Part shown: piece by piece, positions 17,688 to 26,677 of the stretch
Position numbering within the stretch: position 1 is the first letter of the stretch
How the letters are laid out: every line of letters starts with the position of its first letter
From: Hyphomicrobium sp.
GTDB lineage: Bacteria > Pseudomonadota > Alphaproteobacteria > Rhizobiales > Hyphomicrobiaceae
NCBI GenBank assembly: GCA_030148425.1
Contig: JASBTM010000003.1
Span: 248,001 to 312,000 of the forward strand
DNA: 64,000 nucleotides
Direction: 5' to 3'
Notes under the pieces: model-generated
What the model was told of the DNA's origin: nothing
Seen by the model: only the letters and a program-made list of their open reading frames with translations
The model's database searches: none
Program-made: the position numbers and the translations under genes

Positions 17688-18848
17688 ATGCTCGCGCGGG
17701 CTTCGATTGTGATCTTGCTGGCGGCCGGGTTCGCGTCATCTGCGGTTCGCGCCGATCCGCTCGATGCGGCAGTGGGCAAAGCGCTTTTCGATAGGCAGTG
17801 GATTCCAGCACCGTCGTCCACCAACGGGACGGACGGATTGGGCCCGCTGTTTGTGTCGCGGTCCTGTACGGGTTGCCACGCTCGCAGCGATGGCGCTCAC
17901 GTCGCGACACGTGAGGACGGCACGCAGGACATCGTGGGAGCTGTCGTTCGTTTCGGGAAGGCGGACGGAATTACGGATCCGTTTTATGGCCTCGAATTGC
18001 AGACGAACGCGGTGCCGGGTTTGGAGCCGGAGGGCAGCGCGCATTTTCTTCCCGAACTCAAATACACTCTCAATGGACCTGCGCTCGGCGCGGGTATTCA
18101 TGCGGGCGTGCGCCTCGCGTTGCCGCTGTTCGGAAAGGGCGCGTTCAACGATGTGCCCGATGATGAAATCTTGAAGCGCGCGGCGGCGAATGCGCGCGAT
18201 GCGGGTCCGGTGAAGGGACGCGCGAATGTTACGCCGCGAGGTGTCGGCCGCTATGGCTGGAAGGCTGCGCACGTTTCCCTGGAGGAGCAGGTCGCGCACG
18301 CATTCGCGTTCGATATCGGCCTTTCGAGTCCGCTGTTTCCGCTGCCTTATGGCGACTGCACGGCTCTCGAGACGACGTGTCTTGCCATGCCGAACGGCGA
18401 AAGTCCGGACTTCGAGGGGCGGGAGCTTTCGTCTCAAATGATCGGTGTGGTGGCAAGCTTTCTGAAGTCTTTGCGCGCGCGTCCGGTCACCGAAGAGTCC
18501 CGCCTTTTCGCGGCGACCGGGTGTGCGTCGTGCCATACCCCGACGTTAAGGACGAAGGACGGCCGGGAAATTCCGGCCTTCACCGATCTTCTGCTTCACG
18601 ATATGGGTCGAGGGCTCGATGACGGCGTTGGCGAGCCAGGCGTCAAGTCGTTCGAGTGGCGGACGGCGCCGCTCATCAGCGGCCGAGTTCCGCCCGAGCG
18701 GCGGCGCTACTTGCACGACGGATCGGCGGCGACGGTGGCTGAAGCCATCGAAAAGCACTCTGGCGAAGCGGAACACGCTCGTGGTCTTTTTGAAGCCTTG
18801 CGGCCCGACGACAAGACGCGTCTGGTCGATTACGTGAATGGGTTGTGA
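17688..18848 (+). CDS. Di-haem DUF1111 (thiol oxidoreductase-like) c-type cytochrome
   Basis: Product of 386 residues with a signal peptide (MLARASIVILLAAGFASSAVRA-D). Two haem c attachment sites are visible: CTGCH (60-64) and CASCH (279-283). The family, COG3488, resembles bacterial di-haem cytochrome c peroxidases and is annotated as a thiol oxidoreductase without firm biochemical proof. The segment WRTAPLISGR and YLHDGSAATVAEAIEKHSGEA near the C-terminus is typical. The ATG at 17688 lies three bases after the oxidase stop; a GTG at 17682 is an alternative. It is conserved beside imelysins elsewhere, as in Pseudomonas, which supports a joint redox role. Confidence 0.88.
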   Translation: MLARASIVILLAAGFASSAVRADPLDAAVGKALFDRQWIPAPSSTNGTDGLGPLFVSRSCTGCHARSDGAHVATREDGTQDIVGAVVRFGKADGITDPFYGLELQTNAVPGLEPEGSAHFLPELKYTLNGPALGAGIHAGVRLALPLFGKGAFNDVPDDEILKRAAANARDAGPVKGRANVTPRGVGRYGWKAAHVSLEEQVAHAFAFDIGLSSPLFPLPYGDCTALETTCLAMPNGESPDFEGRELSSQMIGVVASFLKSLRARPVTEESRLFAATGCASCHTPTLRTKDGREIPAFTDLLLHDMGRGLDDGVGEPGVKSFEWRTAPLISGRVPPERRRYLHDGSAATVAEAIEKHSGEAEHARGLFEALRPDDKTRLVDYVNGL

Positions 18849-19975
18849 TGGTGCTGAGAGCGATATTTCTTATTTTGGCGGCGTTCGCCTTTGCCGTTCA
18901 AGCAGCTGGTGCCGATCTTTCGCCCGAGGCGGGTGACGATGCGGTCGCTGCGCCTGCGCCATCGGTTGGTGCGGCGCGGCCCGAGCCGTTAAGTCATGCG
19001 GCGATGGTTAAGGCAGCGATCACATCGTACATCATTCCGCATATCGACGGATTGAAAGCAGCGGCGGAGCAATTGCCGACGGCGGTCGAAAATGTCTGCA
19101 AGACCGGAACGCCGGCCGCTCAGAAAGACCTAGACGAACGCTTTGAAAAAGTCGTCGTCGCCTATGCAGAGGTCGACTTTCTGCGCTTCGGTCCGATGCT
19201 CGAAAAAGGGCGGCGCGAGCAGATCTCATTTTGGCCCGATCCGCGCGGGTTCGTTGCGCGGCAGCTGAGGCTTTTGCTGTCGAGCAAGGACGAGAAGATT
19301 GCCGAGCCGGGCGCTCTTGCAAAGCAAAGCGCGGCGCTTCAAGGGCTTCCGGCGCTCGAAGCGCTGATGCGTGACAAGGACACTCCGCTCGGTCCCGGCG
19401 AAGCCGCGCATTATCGCTGTATCGTTGCGGGCGCTATCGCGGCCAACATCGTGCGGCTGACGAACGAAGTGTCGGACGGGTGGGAAAAGCCCGACGGCTG
19501 GGCCGACAAGCTGCTTCATCCAGGCCCGAACAACGATACGTATAAGAACGAGAGTGAGGCGGCCGTCGAGATCGTCAAGGCGTTGATCGTTGGCCTGGGG
19601 CTGACGGGCGATTTGCAGTTGAAGCCGCAGATCGACCCCAAAATAAAGCTCGCGCCGCCTTATCAGAAGTCGGATTTGCAGAAAGCGTACTATGCGGCCA
19701 GCATCACGGCGCTGCATCAGCTTTACGATACGGTCGATCTTGAAAGCTGGCTCCCGCCCGACAGACTCTGGATGAAGGATTGGGCGCTCGGCACATGGCG
19801 CGCGCTTGAATCGAGTGACGGCTTCGGCGGCAAGGCGGCTCACGCCGAGCGCGATGATGTACCGACGCCGCGCGAAGTGTTCGACCGTACGAACGGACTG
19901 CGCAACATGGTGGCCAACAGGCTATCGATAGCCGCCAAGCTGACGGTAGGATTCAATGAACTCGACGGTGATTGA
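18848..19975 (+). CDS. Second imelysin-family protein with degenerate GxHxxE
   Basis: Exported protein of 375 residues (signal peptide MVLRAIFLILAAFAFAVQAA-G). It keeps the two-bundle imelysin pattern: ITSYIIPHIDGLKAAAEQL, an early FLRFGP element, and LQGLPALEALM, where the motif reads G-L-P-A-L-E. The metal-binding histidine is therefore a proline while the glutamate is kept. The YRCIVAGAIAANIVRL helix follows. The ATG shares one base with the stop of the DUF1111 gene, and the 3' end overlaps the DUF1513 gene by 20 bases. Pairing of a full and a degenerate imelysin around a DUF1111 protein is known from other Proteobacteria. Confidence 0.82.
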   Translation: MVLRAIFLILAAFAFAVQAAGADLSPEAGDDAVAAPAPSVGAARPEPLSHAAMVKAAITSYIIPHIDGLKAAAEQLPTAVENVCKTGTPAAQKDLDERFEKVVVAYAEVDFLRFGPMLEKGRREQISFWPDPRGFVARQLRLLLSSKDEKIAEPGALAKQSAALQGLPALEALMRDKDTPLGPGEAAHYRCIVAGAIAANIVRLTNEVSDGWEKPDGWADKLLHPGPNNDTYKNESEAAVEIVKALIVGLGLTGDLQLKPQIDPKIKLAPPYQKSDLQKAYYAASITALHQLYDTVDLESWLPPDRLWMKDWALGTWRALESSDGFGGKAAHAERDDVPTPREVFDRTNGLRNMVANRLSIAAKLTVGFNELDGD

Positions 19976-21071
19976 TCGCAGGCACATGATGCTCGGCACG
20001 TTGGCCTTTGTCGGCGCGGCGGGCTTACGGCCTGGCTTCGCGACGGCGGCAGGAAATGACGTTGCCTACGTGACTGCCGCGCGTCTCGCGAGTGGCGCGT
20101 TCGGAATTCTGCTGCTTGGTGCGGATGGTGCGATTTTGCGCGAGGTGCCGCTTTCCGCGCGCGGCCATGACATCGCGATTCATCCGTCAACGGGGCGCGT
20201 CGTGGTTTTTGCGCGTCGTCCGGGCGCATTCGCGGTGTCGTTCGAGATCGGAAACAAGACGGCGCCGCATGTGTTCACGCCGGGCGAGGGGCGGCACTAT
20301 TTCGGTCACGGCTCTTTTTCGCAGGATGGGCGTTTGCTCTACGCGTCGGAGAACGACGTCATCACCGGCATGGGCGTGATCGGCATCTACGACGTTGCAC
20401 GTCGTTTCAAAAAGATCGGCGAGCATTCCACATTCGGCATGGGGCCGCACGAGATCATGCTTCTGGCCGACGGCAAGACGATTGCGGCCGGTAATGGCGG
20501 TCTCGATACGACGCCGGACGGCGGTCGCGAAAATCTCAATGTCGAGTCGATGCAGCCTTCGCTCACGTTCGTCGATGCGGAAAGCGGTGGGCTTCTCGCC
20601 AAGCATGAGATGACGGGTGAATTGCGGTCGCTTTCCATCCGGCACGTGACGCAAGACGCGAAAGGCGTCATCTGGTTCGGCGGACAATGGGAAGGAAACC
20701 CGAGCGAGACGCCTCCGCAAATCGTCGGCAGCGCGGGACTGGACCGCGCGCCGAAGCTGATCGAGCCGCGCGGGAAAGGCGGAGACGATCTTAAGGGCTA
20801 TATCGGCGCGATGGCGGTGAGCAACGACGGTCGCTTCATTGCGGCGAGCGCGCCGAAGGCCGGACATGTCGTTTACGTCGATACGGAGACGGCGGCTATC
20901 ATCGGACTGAGCGATCTGAAGGACGTGTGCGGGCTCGCGCCGGAAGGCGAAAAAGATTTCGCGGCCTCATCGGGGTTCGGCGTGATCCGATACGAGACGG
21001 CGCGCGCAACGACGGTTTCCCAGCACGAGCTGCAGGATATCGCGTTCGACAATCATTTGCGACGTATCTAA
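19956..21071 (+). CDS. DUF1513 periplasmic beta-propeller protein
   Basis: Product of 371 residues. The leader DRRHMMLGTLAFVGAAG is Tat-like (RR at 8-9), so export in folded form is likely. The body consists of WD/YVTN-like blades, for example GHDIAIHPSTGRVVVFARRPG, HYFGHGSFSQDGRLLYASEND and YIGAMAVSNDGRFIAASAPKAG. DUF1513 genes commonly end imelysin/DUF1111 clusters. A scaffold or substrate-binding role is a guess. It overlaps the upstream gene by 20 bases. No terminator was recognised after it. Confidence 0.85.
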   Translation: MNSTVIDRRHMMLGTLAFVGAAGLRPGFATAAGNDVAYVTAARLASGAFGILLLGADGAILREVPLSARGHDIAIHPSTGRVVVFARRPGAFAVSFEIGNKTAPHVFTPGEGRHYFGHGSFSQDGRLLYASENDVITGMGVIGIYDVARRFKKIGEHSTFGMGPHEIMLLADGKTIAAGNGGLDTTPDGGRENLNVESMQPSLTFVDAESGGLLAKHEMTGELRSLSIRHVTQDAKGVIWFGGQWEGNPSETPPQIVGSAGLDRAPKLIEPRGKGGDDLKGYIGAMAVSNDGRFIAASAPKAGHVVYVDTETAAIIGLSDLKDVCGLAPEGEKDFAASSGFGVIRYETARATTVSQHELQDIAFDNHLRRI

Positions 21072-21226
21072 GCGCTCCGTCGCATTTCGCACATGCGTCG
21101 GCGCGTCGAATAAGGTGTACACTGTTTATTCCCGCATTTCGATAAAGCCGGGAAGAGCGCGCCCCATTGCAAGAGTCGAATCATCATACGACCACGCTCA
21201 GGAACGGTTAGTCTCTGGGTGTAGAA
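21072..21226. other. Spacer after the imelysin operon
   Basis: This 155-base stretch and the following ~200 bases lie between the DUF1513 gene and the end of the mocA-like gene. I see no hairpin with a U-run. The only candidate gene is the short plus-strand frame at 21227. Confidence 0.35.
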
Positions 21227-21538
21227 ATGCTGAGATCTACGGAACAGTGGGCCAAGGACCTCATCGCGGCGGGGCAGATCCGGCGAGAGGATTATCTCGA
21301 AGCCATTCACCTCGATCCCTGGCCGTTCGTATTCATCTACGTGCGTGTGGCGGCGTTTCGATATGGTTGGCGGCGGGTGCGGACGGCCTTGCGGCTCCGT
21401 TTGTGGCAACGGTACAAACCGCGTCGCGCTTATTGGCTGGAGTCGCGCTGGAGGAAAGCGGCGACGTCGGCGCGTGTGTCGATATCGGCGAAAGGGCCGA
21501 TTCCTTCCCAAGACAATGGTTTCCACAGCGCTTCATAG
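21227..21538 (+). CDS. Doubtful small protein overlapping the mocA-like gene end
   Basis: A 103-codon frame beginning MLRSTEQWAKDLIAAGQI and followed by REDYLEAIHLDPWPFVFIY. The first 70 residues have natural-looking composition (helical start, aromatic-rich middle, basic RRAYWLESRWRK) and codon use like that of the neighbours. The last 36 codons lie antisense to the end of the mocA-like gene and look like a shadow. No good ribosome-binding site precedes the ATG. It may be a real small protein, or nothing. Confidence 0.3.
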   Translation: MLRSTEQWAKDLIAAGQIRREDYLEAIHLDPWPFVFIYVRVAAFRYGWRRVRTALRLRLWQRYKPRRAYWLESRWRKAATSARVSISAKGPIPSQDNGFHSAS

Positions 21539-22032
21539 GCCGCGAGAATTGTCTTGCCGCCCGCATCGCCTGTCACGGTTTTGAGCACGGCGAACAGGGA
21601 TTTCGGCCAGATGATCGGGTGGCCGCGGCGGCCATCGTTCGCGACCGGGAAGACGATGGCCGTTTGGTCGGCCGAGAAGGCGGCGACCAATGCGGTCACG
21701 AGAGCGGTCGTGACGCCCGGCATATCGGCGAGCGCAACGAGAACGCCATCGGCATCGCTCGCGATGTTCTCCAAGCCGATACGCAGCGACGTTGACAGGC
21801 CGTCTCGTGCTTCTCGATTTTCGACGATGCGCCAGCGACCGGGACCAGCGCCGATAGCGACAGGCCCACCGGCTTCGGGCACCACGAGAACGATGTCTTC
21901 GATATCGGAAGCGGCGAGCGCCAGGCAGACGCGGCGGACGATGGGAACGCCATCGATCTCGACCAAGAGTTTGTGGCCATCCTCGAAACGGGACGAGCGT
22001 CCGGCGGCGAGTATGACGGCGCTGACGGTCAC
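21430..22032 (-). CDS. MobA/MocA-like nucleotidyltransferase
   Basis: Product of 200 residues with the nucleotidyltransferase start VILAAGRSSRFEDGHKLL, where the LAAGxSxR loop binds NTP and the lysine holds phosphates. LVALADMPGV carries the metal-binding aspartate. Relatives are MocA, which makes molybdopterin cytosine dinucleotide, and GlmU/IspD-like enzymes; MocA is favoured because the gene is coupled to xdhC. The GTG start at 22032 overlaps the xdhC stop (GTGA). Longer in-frame starts lie inside xdhC and give nonsense composition. No molybdoenzyme gene is nearby. Confidence 0.8.
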   Translation of the reverse strand: MTVSAVILAAGRSSRFEDGHKLLVEIDGVPIVRRVCLALAASDIEDIVLVVPEAGGPVAIGAGPGRWRIVENREARDGLSTSLRIGLENIASDADGVLVALADMPGVTTALVTALVAAFSADQTAIVFPVANDGRRGHPIIWPKSLFAVLKTVTGDAGGKTILAAYEALWKPLSWEGIGPFADIDTRADVAAFLQRDSSQ

Positions 22033-23060
22033 GCTGCCGGGGCTTTGCGGAACGCTGCGATGATTTGTGCGAGGATCGACGTCGCGATTTCTCCCGGCGT
22101 TTCGGCTTCGATGTCGAGGCCGACCGGCGCGTGAATGCGAGCGATGTCGGCGTCGGTAAAGCCGGCGGCCTTCAGCCTCTCGACGCGTTTGGCGTGGGTG
22201 CGGCGCGAGCCCAGCGAGCCGATGTAGCGGCACGGAGCTTTCAATGCGATCGACAGCGCTTCGTCGTCAATGTGATCGACGTGAGTCAGCGTGACAACGG
22301 CCGAGAACGGATCGGCGGCCATCTTCTTGAAGCATTCCTCCGGCCAGCCGGCGATAAGCTGAGAGGGATCGAAGCGCGCTGGGCTAGCGAAGGCCGTGCG
22401 CGGATCGATCACCTTCACATCGTAGCCTGCGGCGGTCGCCATCGTCGCCAGATGTTGGCCGATGTGCGTCGCGCCGACGATGATGATGCGCGGCGGGGGT
22501 GTCAGGGCGTGGACGAACGTCTCGCCGGATTTGTCGACGCTGCTATGGGCGCGGCGGATGGCTTCGGCAACGATAGGATCCGTCGAGGTTGCGCCATCGT
22601 GGATTTCGCGAACGCCGTCGGCGAGGCGGGTCGTCACGACGATTGGCTCACGCGCGGTGGCGGCGTCGTCAAGCTTTCGCAGGAACTCTAGGTCCGTCGC
22701 CGGGTCCAGCTTTGCGACGTGAACGCGAATCTTTCCACCGCAAGCGAGTCCGGCCCGCCACGCCGTTTCGTCGGCGATGCCGAAGCTCAATATTTCGGGC
22801 TTTCCGGTGTCGATGACATCTAGGCCCGCGGCAATGACGTCGGCTTCGACGCATCCGCCGGACACTGAGCCCTGAAATTCGTCAACGTCAACGATGGCCA
22901 TTTGGCCGCCCGTCCGGACTGGAGCCGAGCCCCAGGTATCGATCACGGTTGCGATGGCGACCGGGCGTCCGGCTTCGAGCCAAGCCCTGGCGGCCGCTCG
23001 CGGATTTGTTAACGGCGCGTCGGATTTTGAGAGCGTTTCGGTCGTTTGGAGGTCGGTCAC
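22029..23060 (-). CDS. XdhC/CoxI-family molybdenum cofactor maturation protein
   Basis: Product of 343 residues. The N-terminal XdhC domain includes [22 protein letters not shown] and [11 protein letters not shown] (cysteine C70), with a second cysteine at LACGGKI (C107). The C-terminal Rossmann domain starts at [15 protein letters not shown] (191-205) and contains [13 protein letters not shown] and [11 protein letters not shown]. XdhC proteins bind the molybdenum cofactor, support its sulfuration and deliver it to xanthine dehydrogenase-family enzymes. It starts with GTG at 23060, 71 bases from the divergent rimO start, so the two promoters must overlap. It is translationally coupled to the mocA-like gene. 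Confidence 0.88.
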   Translation of the reverse strand: MTDLQTTETLSKSDAPLTNPRAAARAWLEAGRPVAIATVIDTWGSAPVRTGGQMAIVDVDEFQGSVSGGCVEADVIAAGLDVIDTGKPEILSFGIADETAWRAGLACGGKIRVHVAKLDPATDLEFLRKLDDAATAREPIVVTTRLADGVREIHDGATSTDPIVAEAIRRAHSSVDKSGETFVHALTPPPRIIIVGATHIGQHLATMATAAGYDVKVIDPRTAFASPARFDPSQLIAGWPEECFKKMAADPFSAVVTLTHVDHIDDEALSIALKAPCRYIGSLGSRRTHAKRVERLKAAGFTDADIARIHAPVGLDIEAETPGEIATSILAQIIAAFRKAPAA

Positions 23061-23131
23061 GGCGATATCTTCAGCTGGTTGCCACAGTGTCGCGATTGCG
23101 CTTCGGGAGCCCCGAGGCTAGAAGCCCGAAG

Positions 23132-24526
23132 ATGGCGAGACCCTCGGTCAAGATCAAGGCGAAGGCAAGTGCGAAGGTACGGCGGCTGGCGCATGGCGCG
23201 GCGGCTGCGCAATCGCGCGCGCCCAAGGTCGGCTTCGTGTCCCTCGGATGCCCGAAGGCGCTGGTCGACAGCGAACGCATTATTACCAAGCTTCGCTCGG
23301 AAGGCTATGCGATTGCGCGCGAGTATTCGGGTGCGGACGTGGTTGTCGTCAACACCTGCGGCTTTCTCGATTCCGCGAAGCAGGAAAGTCTCGACGCCAT
23401 CGGCGAGGCGATGAACGGCAACGGCCGGGTGATCGTGACCGGATGCTTCGGCGTCGAAGAGGGGCGCATTCGCGAGGCGCATCCGGGCGTGCTCGCGGTT
23501 ACGGGACCGCATCAATACGAGCAGGTTGTCGAAGCCGTGCACGAAGCCGTGCCGCCGCTGCATGATCCTTATGTCGATCTCGTGCCGCCGGAAGGCCTCA
23601 GGCTCACGCCTCGCCATTACGCCTATCTGAAGATTTCGGAAGGCTGCAACAATCGCTGCACGTTCTGTATCATTCCGTCGTTGCGCGGCGATCTTGCGAG
23701 CCGGCCTGCCAATCACGTGATGACGGAAGCGGAGCGGTTGGTGAACGCTGGCGTGAAGGAACTGCTCGTCATCAGCCAGGATACGAGCGCCTATGGGCTC
23801 GATCTCAAATACGCCGAGTCCGCGTGGAAGGGATCACAGCTCAAGGCGCGCTTCCTCGATTTATCGCAGGCGCTGGGCGATCTCGGCGCTTGGGTCCGGA
23901 TGCACTACGTCTATCCTTATCCGCACGTCGATGACGTTATTCCGCTGATGGCGGAAGGCAAGATTTTGCCGTACCTGGACATTCCGTTTCAGCACGCGTC
24001 GCCTAAAGTGCTGAAAGCGATGCGGCGTCCGGCGTCGCAGGAGAAAACGGCTGAGAGAATCCGGCGCTGGCGCGATGTGTGTCCCGATCTTGCGATCCGC
24101 TCGACATTCATTGTCGGGTTTCCGGGCGAGACAGACGAAGATTTCGAGCTTCTGCTGCAATGGCTCCGGGACGCGAAGATCAACCGCGCGGGCTGCTTCA
24201 AGTATGAGGCGGTCGAGGGCGCCAAGGCGAATGACATCGAAGGCGCAGTGCCGGAAGACGTGAAGGAAGAGCGCTGGCACCGCTTCATGGCGGCGCAGAA
24301 GGATGTCAGCGCCGAATTGCTGCGCGGGCGGATCGGCATGACAATCGATGTCATCATCGACGAAGTGGACGAGGACGGCGCCATTGGCCGCTCGAAGTGG
24401 GACGCGCCGGAGATCGATGGCAACGTGTTTCTCAACGGCGAAGGCGATGTGAAATCCGGTGACATCGTGCGCGCCAAGGTTATCGAAGCCGACGAATACG
24501 ATCTCTGGGCCGAACGTGTGGTTTAG
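23132..24526 (+). CDS. rimO: Ribosomal protein S12 methylthiotransferase RimO
   Basis: Radical SAM enzyme of 464 residues that adds a methylthio group to the conserved aspartate of ribosomal protein S12. The N-terminal UPF0004 domain has its three cluster cysteines at C40 ([15 protein letters not shown]), C76 (NTCGFLD) and C105 (VTGCFG). The radical SAM cluster is CNNRCTFC (172-179). A TRAM domain ends the protein. [12 protein letters not shown] and [11 protein letters not shown] identify RimO rather than MiaB. The ATG at 23132 is used; a basic 25-residue leader precedes the first domain, slightly longer than usual. Monocistronic, followed by a palindromic repeat. Confidence 0.94.
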   Translation: MARPSVKIKAKASAKVRRLAHGAAAAQSRAPKVGFVSLGCPKALVDSERIITKLRSEGYAIAREYSGADVVVVNTCGFLDSAKQESLDAIGEAMNGNGRVIVTGCFGVEEGRIREAHPGVLAVTGPHQYEQVVEAVHEAVPPLHDPYVDLVPPEGLRLTPRHYAYLKISEGCNNRCTFCIIPSLRGDLASRPANHVMTEAERLVNAGVKELLVISQDTSAYGLDLKYAESAWKGSQLKARFLDLSQALGDLGAWVRMHYVYPYPHVDDVIPLMAEGKILPYLDIPFQHASPKVLKAMRRPASQEKTAERIRRWRDVCPDLAIRSTFIVGFPGETDEDFELLLQWLRDAKINRAGCFKYEAVEGAKANDIEGAVPEDVKEERWHRFMAAQKDVSAELLRGRIGMTIDVIIDEVDEDGAIGRSKWDAPEIDGNVFLNGEGDVKSGDIVRAKVIEADEYDLWAERVV

Positions 24527-24537
24527 GTTGCTTACTT

Positions 24538-24587
24538 CGTCATTCTCGGCCAAGCGGTGCGAAGCCCGTCGACGGCCAGGGATGACG
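24538..24587. repeat. Short REP-like palindromic repeat
   Basis: CGTCATTCTCGGCC at the left and GGCCAGGGATGACG at the right form imperfect inverted ends of a 50-base unit. It is the shortest and most diverged copy of the CGTCAT...ATGACG family in the window. It lies between the convergent rimO and cation transporter genes and may act as a bidirectional 3' stem-loop. Confidence 0.6.
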
Positions 24588-24592
24588 AGAAT

Positions 24593-25502
24593 CTAAAGCG
24601 GCACCACGCCGGATTCTTCTGGTTTTGCCTTGTATTCCGGCTCCACGTGAATGACGACCTCAGATCCCTCGATGTTCTTTTCGATGGAATCTTCCAGGCG
24701 GTCGCAAATGGCATGCGCTTCGTCGACCGACATCGCTCCCGGCACCACCAGATGAAATTCGATGAAGAGCGCGCGGCCGGCTTGGCGCGTGCGGATGTCG
24801 TGCGCCTGAAGAGCGCCGATGCCGTTCGCTTCGATGGCGCCACGGATGCGCGCTTCCATCTCGGGACTTGCGGCTTGATCCATCAGGCGCGACATCGAAT
24901 CCGTCGCGATCTTGTAGCCCATCATCAGGATGTTGACGGCGACGACTGCCGCGATGAGCGGATCGAGAATGTGCCAGCCGGTCAACACGGCGAAAGCCAA
25001 GCCGATGATAACGCCGACAGACGTAATCACGTCGGTGAAGAGGTGCATCGGCGACAAGGGCGGGTGAACGCCATGCCGTTCCCCAGCGTATCATCGCCCA
25101 CGCCCATCCGGCGTTTATGGCGGACGAGAACGCGTTAATGGCTAGGCCCAGCGTCGAGTGCTCCAGCGTTACGCCTTCGGTCAAGCCGGAATAGGCTTTG
25201 ATCATGATGAGGACGGCCGCGACGGCGATCATTGCGCCTTCGAACATGGCGGCCAGGAATTCGGCCTTGTGGTGACCGAACGGATGATCGGAATCTGGCG
25301 GCACGGCGCTTATCCGGACCGCGCCGTAGGCGGCAATCGCTGTCATGACATTGACGACGCTTTCTAGGGCGTCGGAGTAAAGAGCAACCGATCCCGAAAT
25401 TGCGTAGGCAATGTATTTCAGCGTGATCACGACCAGCGCGACCCCGATGTTCACGGCGGCGACGCGGGCGATCCGATTATTTTGCTCAGATGCTGTAGGC
25501 AT
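24593..25502 (-). pseudogene. Cation diffusion facilitator transporter, broken by a frameshift
   Basis: Two frames together make one CDF-family efflux protein. The first part (from ATG 25502) has the membrane helices with SDALESVVNV (metal-site aspartate) and DHPFGHHKAEFLA. The second (from about 25057) has HLFTDVITSVGV (second metal site), more helices and a cytoplasmic domain with FIEFHLVVPGAMSVDEAHAICD. The frames meet at VALVAD/HLFTD near 25050-25056. Comparison with the family pattern ADGxHLxTD suggests that five bases are missing, as would follow from deletion between two ATG triplets. CDF proteins export zinc, cobalt, iron or manganese. Either the gene is dead or the reading contains an error. 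Confidence 0.8.
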
Positions 25503-25729
25503 ACAACTATCGGTTTCCGTTGGTGGCCGGGACTAGGTCGCATATTCCTTCTGCCGATTCCACCGGTGCGGCGGTGCGCTATCGGAGTTTTTCTGCGGTG
25601 CTTATCCACATGAGCGGATGCGCCGCGCCCTCGCCGCGACAGCGCGAATCTGATGCTCCATTAGTCCAACAAAGACTGCCAAGTCCCTAAGTCCGGCATG
25701 TGCACGCCGAGACGCGGATCGGAGCATCC

Positions 25730-26677
25730 ATGGCAAATTTCACCACCCACATCGCAATCGGCACCGTCGTTTCGGGCGCCTTGGCGACTTTGACGCTCGC
25801 CGCGGACGTCGTCGCGCCGCAGAACCTTGTCGCGGTCACGCTTGCAGGCGCTTTGGGCTCAGTGCTGCCTGATATCGATCTGAAGGATTCCCGGCCGAGC
25901 CGTGCAATGTTCGCGGGCCTTGCGATCTTCGCTTCTTTCGCCGTCCTCTTCAACGCGGCGACGAAATTCTCGATCGCCGAGCTTTGGCTGCTGTGGCTCG
26001 GTACGTTGCTCATGGTACGGTACGGACTGCACACGGTCTTTCATCGGCTTGCGGTCCACCGCGGGATCTGGCATTCGATCCTGGCGGCGGTCTTTTGCTC
26101 AGTCGCGACTGCAATCGTATTCCGCTATCTGCTGGACAAGCCCGACGGTGTGTCGTGGCTCGCGGCCGCGTTCATGTTCGTCGGCTACATCACGCATTTG
26201 ACGCTCGACGAGATTTATTCAGTCGATGTCATGGACACGCGGATCAAGTCATCGTTTGGAACGGCGCTGAAGCTTTTCGATCGCCGCCACCTCGCGGCGT
26301 CGGCCGCCATGGCGGGCGCAACTGCGCTTGCAATCATGCTGTCGCCGCAGACCGCGACGTTCGTCAACGGCCTGAGTTCGCACGACATGTGGTCGGGCTT
26401 AGAGCAGCGCCTGCTGCCCACCGACAAGTGGTTCGGTCTCGTCGAGACACCCCACTTTGCCGCGCGCAAACAGGAAGCCGGAAATGCCGTAACGACCGGG
26501 TCGATTGGCGCTTCGTCGGCCAATGGCGTCGCCGTGCCGGGACATGCCGCGACGCCCGCCCAGCCGGAAAAAGCAGCGGTGCAGACACAAGAGGCCGAAC
26601 CAGCCACGCCGGTTCAGCCTACGCCGGAGGCGGCGCCGGTTACGACGCGTGAGCCGCCCGGCAGCGCAAGCCCTTGA
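25730..26677 (+). CDS. YdjM-like membrane-bound metal-dependent hydrolase
   Basis: Product of 315 residues. It starts with MANFTTHIAIGTVVSGAL, carries about six hydrophobic helices in residues 10-230, and shows the family's polar motifs within or near membranes: GSVLPDIDLKDS, FHRLAVHRGIWHSI and GYITHLTLDEIYSVD. These histidines and aspartates resemble those of the LexA-regulated YdjM family (DUF457), whose substrate is unknown. The C-terminal 80 residues are a low-complexity Ala/Pro/Glu/Gln tail. GGAGCATCC precedes the ATG at 25730. The last 38 bases overlap the 3' end of the convergent TetR gene. Confidence 0.75.
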   Translation: MANFTTHIAIGTVVSGALATLTLAADVVAPQNLVAVTLAGALGSVLPDIDLKDSRPSRAMFAGLAIFASFAVLFNAATKFSIAELWLLWLGTLLMVRYGLHTVFHRLAVHRGIWHSILAAVFCSVATAIVFRYLLDKPDGVSWLAAAFMFVGYITHLTLDEIYSVDVMDTRIKSSFGTALKLFDRRHLAASAAMAGATALAIMLSPQTATFVNGLSSHDMWSGLEQRLLPTDKWFGLVETPHFAARKQEAGNAVTTGSIGASSANGVAVPGHAATPAQPEKAAVQTQEAEPATPVQPTPEAAPVTTREPPGSASP

